This document shows, in pieces, positions 42,401-54,400 of a stretch of 64,000 nt of DNA. The notes under the pieces are model-generated. The model did not search any database. It saw only the letters and a list, made by a program, of their open reading frames with translations, and had not been told where the DNA came from. Made by a program: the position numbers and the translations under genes. This stretch comes from Acholoe squamosa (Eukaryota; Annelida; Polychaeta; Phyllodocida; Polynoidae): the NCBI GenBank assembly GCA_949317995.1, contig OX439043.1, positions 2,782,501-2,846,500 of the forward strand. The letters run 5' to 3'. Within the stretch, counting starts at the first letter, position 1. The number at the start of each line of letters is the position of its first letter.

Positions 42401-45400
42401 CATGTCATAACATTGTCATATATGCTTAGAGCACTAAATGCATGTATTGTCTATTGATGTACCATAAAGCGTACTTTCTCCTTGTTACATTGAAACTATT
42501 TATCACTGTAAGCATACATACCGTAAATCCCTGGTCATAAGCCGGATTTATTTTCCTATTTTGGGCCCAAACCGGCTTCTAAATTTTTCCCAAAGTCCCC
42601 CCCCCCCGGCTTATGACCGGGGTTTTTAAAAAGTTTAAGTTATTTTTAACCAAATTTCAATAGAAATCAATAGAAAATAAAATTACTTTAATATGTACGA
42701 TTTTTACAATACAAGTTCATTTCAATATGTTTTCTATAAGAAATCAATAAAAAATTGATAGAAATATGGGTGATTTTCCTCAAGAATTGGTGAGATTTTT
42801 TAGTTTTAGGGGGGTAAGGGGGGGGGGGTCAAGGGACTAAACTCACCCCCGGCTTATGACTGGTTTTTTTTTGCAAAAGTCTAAAATGCACCAAAACCGG
42901 CTTATAGATTTTGCCTGAACTCACCCCCCGGCTTATGACCGGGGCCGGCTTATGACCGGGGATTTACGGTATGTAGATATGGTGTAAATAGCCATGTGTA
43001 AAGGGGTTTCCTAGTCCACTTAAAAGGGTCTAAGTCTTATCTTTACTGTCCCCTCTATGAGTGTTGTGCAAACCTGTGGGACCAAGTAATATAATCAACA
43101 TGAATATGACCTTGGCTGTCAAAATGGCATTAAGCATCTATTACTCACTCACTCACTCACCATTCTTTTGTAAAATATATCTTGACTGACTTTTTCTATT
43201 GTAGGCAGGGCAGCATATAGATGCTATTACCGTACATATTCAGAAAAGAATGTCACAGATTTGCTACACCACTTCATTGAGAGTCACAATCATAAGGCTT
43301 TCTCAATATTGAGGAAACTATTTCAGGAATCAAGTGGACAGGAACTATACATAAAGCAGTGTCTTCTGTGCTTGGTGTGAACTTGAGGAAAAAGATGGAT
43401 TTCCAGTTTGAGATTCTATAATGTTTTTTTTTTTTGTTTGTTTTTTTTTTTTAGGGGGTGCACTATAAATGGGCCCAATCTGATTGGAAGCCTTCATTGA
43501 GCGGTAGCTGTTTGAGTTGAACAGATGGTCTAGCTTCGTCATCGATCAGAGATTCTATAATGTTCATTTTCTAACACATATAGCCCTTATCAAACTTAAA
43601 CCTCAATAATAGCATATCAGTAGCTGTGGTTCCCATCACTAGAATTCCTTCCTATAGCAGAGAGATGATATATTAGGTGAAACTATGAGTGGGGCCTATA
43701 TATGCATGTGTTCATGCATGCACTTTACGGAGATTACTTTTTTGAGTAGGGTAATTTCATTTTTTTTCAATCAATGCATCAATATGACAACAATAATAGT
43801 TCCCACAGTGTATACATGTTGTCTCAAACCACAAAATCTTCAATTTGAAAGGGTAGAAAAGTAGTTATAGCTTATCACTTGTGTTACGGAGATCTTTTAA
43901 ATGCTTTACGGAGATCGTAGCCAATTCTGGCAAATTGCTTTATGGTACATCAGTTGCAATGCTAAAGTATAGGAGGTCCAAAGTGACTCAACCGAATCGA
44001 GATCCGTAAAGCGCTTTACAGACATAGCTATCCCCACAGTGACCATGGAAGGAGAGTTGTGTCAGACAGTACAACAATGTATACATGTATCATGGTCAGC
44101 CTACTGGGTATCTATCAATGTAGCCAATTTATGCTTTGTTTTGGTAAAACTTTCTATAAGAGCAGATGAGCTATTTTCGCATTATGGTAATATTAGTAGA
44201 GCAGCAGACCCTCCAAAAGAGGCATATTTCAAGGAGTTTAATGCAGGGTCATTACTAATGGCTACGTGTTTCCCCATATTTAGGGGTATCAGAAGGTACA
44301 GGAAAGCAATGTTGTACTAAAGTAATCATGTTCATATAATATGAAAATTACTCACAAATATTCAGAAATAAACTCTTTTTCAGAAAGGATTGATTTCAGG
44401 ATAGGGCTAATGATATTTGAAATTTGATTTGAAATCTTTTAATGTCTCCCCCCTTAACGGCGGTCAGAAACTTTACTAAGCCATAATTTGATTGGTATAG
44501 GCAACATTTGCTTAGCAACAGTAGCTTTGCACAGAAACAACTGCTATTTCTGACCATCATCAAGAGGCTTTGTAAAATGTTGTATTCATAGTTACATTAA
44601 AAAGGCATGCTGAATTCATGAATCATTAGCATTTACTGCTAGGATTCAGAACTGCAGAGGTACAAAAAAAGACCATATCTTTGACTGTTAACCCTTTAAG
44701 GGCTGCTGCTGCCCTCAGGCAGCACCTTAAATGTCCCTGAACTACCATTGCTGCCTCAGGGCAGTAGTACCACATTGTTGACATCCTAAATCACAAAATT
44801 TTCATACTATTTTACCAACATAATTGTTTGGTGTTTCTACATGAATACATGCATCCTTTTTAGAAAAGTACAAAATCCCATAGTTATTTATTTTTCTCAT
44901 CCTACCTAGCTGCTAATGCAGGGCAGCATAGAATGCCTATTCTGCTGCTTAAGGGCTTACCATAGTGGCCCGTTTAAGCACTGCGTCTCAAAATTAATAA
45001 GCGCCGGTCTCGAATAAGCGCCTGGGGTACAGGGGTATTGAAATCAATTATAAGCACTGAAAACATCTCAAATAAGGGGGCATGATCAAATAGCAGCAGG
45101 ACTAGGGAAGGCATGACCATTAATATTATACATTAATATATTATCACTAAAGGCTCCTGCTCTCCATGGTGAAATCTGTGCATGAGCCTGGGGAATTGTG
45201 ATGTAACATTGAATCCTTTGCAATCCTTTCCCTTTTAGCATGTTCACACCATGTGTAATAGTGATGAAATGTAACTACAGGAGTTGGGGAATCAAGTGCC
45301 CATCATACATCTGTTTTGAGTGTGGTAGTAATGGATTGGGATCAGGCTGACTGGACTGCATTCTTTGTGCAAATACCTTGTAATGGTTCGTATCGACTTA

Positions 45401-48400
45401 TATGTTGGGTGGCTCGTTGGCTCGCTTATCACTAAAGATACCAACACAACACGAGTAGTTCGGGTTGGGCAAAGCCCCAGACTCCCTACCGCTCGGGTAG
45501 GACTTTATTAGCTTCTCTCTATCTCAGAGCATACGTCTGGACTGGACTATGTCCAGTCTCCTTCTGCGGATCGTCCGGCTTCTTAGTAGAAGCTGGACGC
45601 GAGGCATGGTGCTACCCCCTCTTGTACCAAACGGGTATCGTGAAGTGACACCTGGTTGGCATAGAAGGAACGAGCACCACACGAGCGCTTCTTTCGGATG
45701 AAGCGCACTAATATATATACAACGATGCCGGCCCATTAATACAAGTTGCATGGACCAATTTCTTCCAGGAGACCTTTTGAATGGTATCATACATCATTAG
45801 CATTTACTGCTAGGATTCAGAACTGCAGAGGTACAAAAAAAGACCATATCTTTGACTGTTAACCCTTTAAGGGCTGCTGCTGCCCTCAGGCAGCACCTTA
45901 AATGTCCCTGAACTACCGTTGCTGCCTCAGGGCAGTAGTACCACATTGTTGACATCCTAAATCACAAAATTTTCATACTATTTTACCAACATAATTGTTT
46001 GGTGTTTCTACATGAATACATGCATCCTTTTCAGAAAAGTACAAAATCCCATAGTTATTTATTTTTCTCATCCTACCTAGCTGCTAATGCAGGGCAGCAT
46101 AGAATGCCTATTCTGCTGCTTAAGGGCTTACCATAGTGGCCCGTTTAAGCACTGCGTCTCAAAATTAATAAGCGCCGGTCTCGAATAAGCGCCTGGGGTA
46201 CAGGGGTATTGAAATCAATTATAAGCACTGAAAACATCTCAAATAAGGGGGCATGATCAAATAGCAGCAGGACTAGGGAAGGCATGACCATTAATATTAT
46301 ACATTAATATATTATCACTAAAGGCTCCTGCTCTCCATGGTGAAATCTGTGCATGAGCCTGGGGAATTGTGATGTAACATTGAATCCTTTGCAATCCTTT
46401 CCCTTTTAGCATGTTCACACCATGTGTAATAGTGATGAAATGTAACTACAGGAGTTGGGGAATCAAGTGCCCATCATACATCTGTTTTGAGTGTGGTAGT
46501 AATGGATTGGGATCAGGCTGACTGGACTGCATTCTTTGTGCAAATACCTTGTAATGGTTCGTATCGACTTATATGTTGGGTGGCTCGTTGGCTCGCTTAT
46601 CACTAAAGATACCAACACAACACGAGTAGTTCGGGTTGGGCAAAGCCCCAGACTCCCTACCGCTCGGGTAGGACTTTATTAGCTTCTCTCTATCTCAGAG
46701 CATACGTCTGGACTGGACTATGTCCAGTCTCCTTCTGCGGATCGTCCGGCTTCTTAGTAGAAGCTGGACGCGAGGCATGGTGCTACCCCCTCTTGTACCA
46801 AACGGGTATCGTGAAGTGACACCTGGTTGGCATAGAAGGAACGAGCACCACACGAGCGCTTCTTTCGGATGAAGCGCACTAATATATATACAATGATGCC
46901 GGCCCATTAATACAAGTTGCATGGACCAATTTCTTCCAGGAGACCTTTTGAATGGTATCATACATCATCTACATCTTGTATTTTAGATGGTGTCACGTTT
47001 GACCTGCTATTGAGCAACTGGCTGTGGACACATGTATATTGGAAAGGAGTAGACTATGTAGAGGTTAACAACAGGTTATTCATCAATATAGTGGTGACAT
47101 CTGGCAGTTGGTGTCTGAACTACACTATGACCTTACTAGTGGCTGCCTATGGGAGGCTCTACTACTGGGGGGCCATCTTGTGTGTGCTAATGTACTAGTT
47201 TTTGCCTTCTGTACACTTGATTTATTGGGTTAAAAAAAGGTGCAAGATTCATATTATATGGACATGACTTCATTGGTACAATAGTACTTTCTTGAATCCC
47301 CAGATATCCATGAACATGGAAAAACAAGTTGTAGCCATTAATAATGACCCTGCATTAAATCACTTTTGAGCCAGCTCTTGCTGCCCCCCTATATGATGCA
47401 TTCATGAATATAGCCCTGTTGAAAAAACAATAGGTAGAATGCATTGATGCATTATTAGCCCTAAAGGGTTAAAACAAACATCAGTTCTAAACCATGTGGC
47501 TTGAACATGTTGGTGAGGGTCAATGTGGACAAGTAAAAATACAGCTTTGAAGCAGCTTTACACATTTAGACTTTTACTCTCTACCTACTTGCTTTCCACG
47601 GCTTCTTTAAACCGGGTCCTTGAAGCCACATATTTATCATGTGGCTTCCCCCACCGGGGGACTGTCTGTGAGTAGCATCCCCTCCCGCGCCTCACTCATA
47701 CCCCCCGCAGACTCCTGCCTACCCCCGCAGGCAGGGCTCGTCAGCGTGGGAGCAGCTCTGTTAGCCTACTCGCAGTATACCCTAACCCTTTTAAAGCCAC
47801 TGATGCGGGAGTACACCATGCCCATACATCATCATGATGCATCAATGAAGCGCTGCTCACCAGCAATTTATTGGAGCATCATACCGACCCCATGACTGTA
47901 TCAACCCCCGAGTGTTTGCATGATGCATCAATGCAGCCCTGGTGAGTTACTCACCAGGGCTAGTTTCATGTATCATTACGACCAATGGACTTGATGCATT
48001 AATGCATCAGCAGCCTTAAGAGGTGTAAGGAGCTGAGAGCGCTGCCCTAACCCTGCCAACTACACCGACCCATCTTCATCTTTTTGCGGCCTCCGCAGGT
48101 GGTGTTAGAGCAGAATCATGGGAATCCTGCATCCATCAGGCCTGGTCAGATTCTGGGACGCGGCTGACCCTCGGGCGGCCACATGTTCATGTTTCTTGGT
48201 TGTTTTGATGCACAAATTTCAATGCTTGCAGAACTAAGCTGGCATTCATCATGATTCATGGGTCAATATGACCCTTCACTAGTATAAATCTTAATTTTAA
48301 AATTGATATGTGAGAAGGGGTTTAGAGATGTGGGAAGAAAAAGAGGCGATGAAATTGAGAATTTACTTTAAATCGACATGGAGGAGTAAAGGCAATTTCT

Positions 48401-51400
48401 GAAAAATGACAGATTATATTCCATACACGAAGATGGTATCTGTCTGCCTCACTTCTGGCCAATGTCCTTGCTCAATCTTCGAGTGGATGAAATATTCTGT
48501 AATTTGTCTTTCTACCATCATCCCCATATGTTCCACTATGTATTCCCCCCTCTATATCTCCCATAGTCATTTACCTAATTGGCTCATGTTTCTATTCTAC
48601 CACTACTCCCCCCAACCCTTTCACTTTGTGTCTGTTACCACAGAGACCCCTATAGTAGTAGCACAGGGTACCAGTGTTAGGGACTCATCATGTTTAACAG
48701 CAGGGGGTTGGGTGGTGGGTTTGCATATGGGCATGCGAAAAAGATTCTTCTCCCCCCTCTTGAGGGTCGAATTCTTTTGCCACTACCCCAGAGGCTAAAA
48801 GAATTGAGTGCAATGCAAATTTTTTTAACCCCTAGAAAACAGGTAAAATTATTTTGCCCACCCTCCTCAGAGGTTGAAAAATTCTCCCCCTCCCCAACAT
48901 TCAAGGGGTCAAAAGTTTTTTTGCCCCATCCTCAAACTCACCATCTACTTCTTGTTGTTAAAAAATGACTACTCTGTTATCAGACTGCAGTAGGAGGGTG
49001 CTGCTCACGCTGTGACAAATGTTGTGTTGAATCAAGTAATTGCTCAGTCCCTCGCTCCCTCCTCACTCCCCGCCATGATGTATAGTGGCCAGGGCACTCC
49101 CGCTATAAACACCGTTCATCCCCAGCCTGCCCGCCTCACCAACCTCCTGCTCAACGGGGAACAGCTCCAGCAGTGCTCTCCTGCCACAGGCTTTGTCTGA
49201 CAAATAGGGATGACATATGAGCTCCCAGAGAGGATGTGCTTGGTGAGCATGGGTCAGTGGTGGTGGGGGAATCACTCCCCAAGCACTGATTTTGTCTTTT
49301 TACCATTAAGGGCTAGATAGGTTAGGTAGGTTAGCATCCTACTTCAAGCAGATCTTCTTTGTAAAATAGCTGAGTTGTTCTGGGAGAGAGCAATCTTCAA
49401 ACAGACACTTTGTATCTTTTCACATAGGAAGTGAGGTAAAGACTGTGTTAGGTGAGTGTAATGTGTCATGTTGGGCATAACAAGGGCAGCCGGGCCTGGC
49501 ATATTGGTGCTGCCCTCTAAAGGCTCTATGGTCATTGACCATACCGACGGCATGGACTAGACAACTAGAAACCATCCACGGGGAAGTGATGCTAAGAAGT
49601 AAGCACTATAGAATAAGACTGCCATTTTCTTGAAGCCTTTAGTTGTGGACGGAGTCTGGTTGGGACTAGATACCATCAGGACCCTTACATAGTTGTGGCA
49701 GGAGTCTAGGTGGGACTAGGTACCACCACGACCCTTACCTAATTATAGCAGGAGTCTGGGTGGGACTAGGTACCATCAGGACCCTTACCTCGTTGTGCCA
49801 GGAGTCTGGCTAGGATTAGGTACCATCAGGACCCTTATCTAGTTGTGGCAGGAGTCTGGGTAGGACTAGGTACCACCAGGACCCTTACCTAGTTGTGGCA
49901 GGAGTCTGGGTGGGACTAGGTACCATGATGACCCTTACCTAGTTGTGCCAGGAGTCTGGGTAGGACTAGGTACTATGAGGACCCTTACCTAAATGTGGCA
50001 GCAGTCTGGGTAGGACTAGGTACCACCAGGACCCTTACCTAGTTGTGCCAGGAGTCTGGGTAGGACTAGGTACCATGAGGACCCTTACCTAAATGTGGCA
50101 GCAGTCTGGGTAGGACTAGGTACCACCAGGACCCTGACCTAGTTGTGCCAGGAGTCTGGGTGGGACTAGGTACCACCAGGACCCTTACCTAGTTGTTGCA
50201 GGAGTCTGGGTAGGACTAGGTACCACCAGGACCCTTACCTAGATGTGGCAGCAGTCTGGGTGGGACTGGGTACCACCAGGACCCTTACCTCGTTGTGCCA
50301 GGAGTCTGGGTAGGACTAGGTACCACCAGGACACTTACATAGTTGTGCCAGGAGTCTGGGTAGGACTAGGTACCACCAGGACCCTTACCTAGTTGTGCCA
50401 GGAGTCTGGGTAGGAATAGGTACCACCAGGAACCTTACCTAGTTGTGCCAGGAGTCTGGGTAGGACTAGCTACCACCAGGACACTTACATAGTTGTGCCA
50501 GGAGTCTGGGTAGGACTAGGTACCACCAGGACCCTTACCTAGTTGTGCCAGGAGTCTGGGTAGGAATAGGTACCACCAGGACACTTACCTAGTTGTGCCA
50601 GGAGTCTGGCTAGGACTAGGCACCACCAGGACCCTTACCTAGTTGTGCCAGGAGTCTGGGTGGGACTAGGTACCACCAGGACCCTTACCTAGTTGTGGCA
50701 GGAGTCTGGGTAGGACCAGGTACCACGAGGACCCTTACCTAGTTGTGGCAGGAGTCTGGGTAGGACTAGGTACCACCAGGACACTTACCTAGTTGTGGCA
50801 GGAGTTTGGGTGGGACTGGGTACCATCAGGACCCTTACCTTACTGTGCCAGGAGTCAGTACAGTACTAGTATTGGTGCTGAGAGCTGAGAGCAGGATGCG
50901 ACCTGAGACAAAGCCCCATGAAATTTAACCAGTCTCGCAATCACCTTAAGATGGTATGATGGGACATTCACAGCCAAGATATGTACAGACATTATTAATT
51001 GGATTGGTCGATTTCTTTTGTACTATAGTACAGTAATGAAATAACCAAAATTTATGTCTACTGCTGTACTTGTGGTCAACATGTTTGATATCAGCAGCTG
51101 CAGTTTAAATTTAAATTTGCTCCAAAGGTGGCCTTTAACTACTATTATCCAAATGGAGGTTTTTTTTTTTAATATAAGATGCGACTCATTAGTAAACACA
51201 GTACAAGAAATCTTTTGTAAATTGATGTCCTCTTATCCACATTTAACTATGGCAGAGAATCAACATTTGGAGGTCTTTGCACAAAGGAAGAAATATGAGT
51301 GAAAGCGGGGAAAGTGACAGCCATGGCACTCCATGTCGTAGATTGAGAGCGGTGAGAGGTAGGTTGTAGGTTTATGTCGGTAACAGCTGACCAGCTCTGA

Positions 51401-54400
51401 CCACCTACCCCTCTCTACACCATTGACAAGGCCCTGACACTGAGGCAGTAACCACGCGAACCTCCTCCCCGACACCCTAAGGTACCCCTGGACAGTGCTC
51501 GTATTGGAAGCCATTGAACATATAACTAACAGCTTCCTTTTCAGGAACTGACAACTCAAGGGTTAAAGCACCACAGTGAATAAACTAATAGCACAGTAAT
51601 AAAATGACCAAAGTTTATGAGCCTTAAAGGCATATACTGAGGGTGCTCCTTATATACCATACTCTCCCGCACCCTGCAGTGCCTCGTGGACAGCGTGTGG
51701 GTGGGCAACCATTGAGTCGGTGACTAAATGCCTGTGTGACGGGAATTTCAGGGGTCCAGGGCCACAGTATCTCAGCAGGTGCAGGTGGTACAACTGACAG
51801 TACACTGAAATCCTAAATATTTTCACAATCCAATTGTGAAATGCATGCACACAGTGCCTCAGTACTGGTATTGGATGAGTACAGGTGGTACAACTGACAG
51901 TTTAGGGGTAAGGTCCACAGGGCCCCAGTATGATACATGAATACACTAACTGAGGCTGCAATCCACATACAAAGGGTGCAATCATGTGGCCTTAAATTGG
52001 TAATTATTAAATCTTTATGATTAATGCATTAATGCATCATGTTCATTGGTTGACATGGCGCCGCATGAATGCAGCGCTGGTGAGTAGCTCACGAGGGCTA
52101 AATTCATGCGATGAGTGTATCAACCCTATACATTTAATACACTCCCAGATAGCCATAATGTTACACTACTGAAATACTGACAATCAGAGTGAACAGTACA
52201 TAGTAGCTACATCATGATGCCTGGCAGGCATGATGCACTCCTACATCAGCCGTCCTTATGGCAGGCATGATGCACTCCTACATCAGCCGTCCTTATGGCA
52301 GACATGATGCACTCCTACATCCGCAGTCCTTATGGCAGGCATGATGCACTCCTACATCAGCCGTCCTTATGGCAGACATGATGCACTCCTACATCAGCCG
52401 TCCTTATGGCAGGCATGATGCACTCCTACATCAGCCGTCCTTATGGTGGGCATGATGCACTCCTACATCAGCCGTCCTTATGGTGGGCATGATGCACTCC
52501 TACATCAGCCGTCCTTATGGTGGGCATGATGCACTCCTACATCAGCAGTCCTTATGGCAGGCATGATGCACTCCTACATCAGCCGTCCTTATGGTGGGCA
52601 TGATGCACTCCTACATCAGCCGTCCTTATGGTGGGCATGATGCACTCCTACATTAGCTGTCCTTATGGTGGGCATGATGCACTCCTACATCCGCCGTCCT
52701 TATGGCGGGCATGATGCACTCCTACATCACCAGTCCTTATGGCAGGCATGATGCACTCCTACATCAGTGGTCCTTATGGCAGGCATGATGCACTCCTACA
52801 TCACCAGTCCTTATGGCAGGCATGATGCACTTCTACATCAGTGGTCCTTATGGCGGGCATGATGCACTCCTACATCACCAGTCCTTATGGCGGGCATGAT
52901 GCACTCCTACATCAGCCGTCCTTATGGCGGGCATGATGCACTCCTACATCAGCCGTCCTTATGGCAGGCATGATGCACTCCTACATCACCAGTCCTTATG
53001 GCAGGCATGATGCACTCCTACATCCGCCATCCTTATGGCAGGCATGATGCACTCCTACATCCGCCGTCCTTATGGCAGGCATGATGCACTCCTATATCAG
53101 CCGTCCTTATGGCAGGCATGATGCACTCCTACATCAGCCGTCCTTATGGTGGGCATGATGCACTCCTACATCAGCCGTCCTTATGGTGGGCATGATGCAC
53201 TCCTACATTAGCTGTCCTTATGGTGGGCATGATGCACTCCTACATCCGCCGTCCTTATGGCGGGCATGATGCACTCCTACATCACCAGTCCTTATGGCAG
53301 GCATGATGCACTCCTACATCAGCCGTCCTTATGGCGGGCATGATGCACTCCTACATCAGCCGTCCTTATGGCAGGCATGATGCACTCCTACATCACCAGT
53401 CCTTATGGCAGGCATGATGCACTCCTACATCAGCCGTCCTTATGGCAGGCATGATGCACTCCTACATCAGCCGTCCTTATGGCGGGCATGATGCACTCCT
53501 ACATCAGCCGTCCTTATGGCGGGCATGATGCATTCCTACATCAGCAGTCCTTATGGCGGGCATGATGCACTCCTACATCAGCCGTCCTTATGGCGGGCAT
53601 GATGCACTCCTACATCAGCCGTCCTTATGGTGGGCATGATGCACTCTTACATCAGCCATCCTTATGGCGGGCATGATGCACTCCTACATCCGTAGTCCTT
53701 ATGGTGGGCATGATGCACTCCTACATTAGCTGTCCTTATGGTGGGCATGATGGACTCCTACATCCGCCGTCCTTACGGCGGGCATGATGCACTCCTACAT
53801 CCGTAGTCCTTATGGTGGGCATGATGCACTCCTACATTAGCTGTCCTTATGGTGGGCATGATGCACTCCTACATCAGCCGTCCTTATGGCAGGCATGATG
53901 CACTCCTACATCCGTAGTCCTTATACATCTTATCATCGTTCTGCTTACCTGGTGTTAGGTTGAGCTCGTTACCAATAGCGAGTTGCCACACCTTGCCCCG
54001 TACCGCTGGCGGGATTCCATGCCACCACAAGTCACGCGCCTTCTTGGAATTTTTACTGCAATGACAAACATTGGGAAATCAATGTATCACCATGTTTTCC
54101 TTTTGGGAAGCCAAATATGATATGAAAGGCAAAGCTAATGTTCCTTCCCTTTCCTAGACAGTTTACATTATTGTTTCCCCTACAATACTTTCCCCACCAA
54201 ATGTTGTGCTGAGGCAGATGAATTAGGATAGATTTCACCACGCTTCCACATAAATTTAACCCTTTAAGGGCCATTGATGCATTAATGCATCATGCCCAAA
54301 GGTTGTCATGATGTATGAATGCAGCCCTGGCGAGTTACTTACCAGGGCTACATTCATGCATCATGACAACCCTGCAGGTTTGACACACAGAGAGTAGCCA

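Noticed and set aside
45524..45790. 88-codon minus-strand frame, present twice, as a duplicated gene
   Set aside because: It overlaps the hairpin cluster, has no recognisable domain, and is duplicated only because the whole 1,171-bp segment is.
46917..47198. Plus-strand exon with TTTTAG acceptor
   Set aside because: Antisense to the TBC gene, no homology, no supported partner exon.
51260..51559. Additional TBC exon in the large intron
   Set aside because: The flanking exons join in phase without it and it matches no TBC sequence.
52224..53930. Hammerhead ribozyme in the 37-bp array (CTGATG on the minus strand)
   Set aside because: The GAAA core element and the required stem arrangement are absent.
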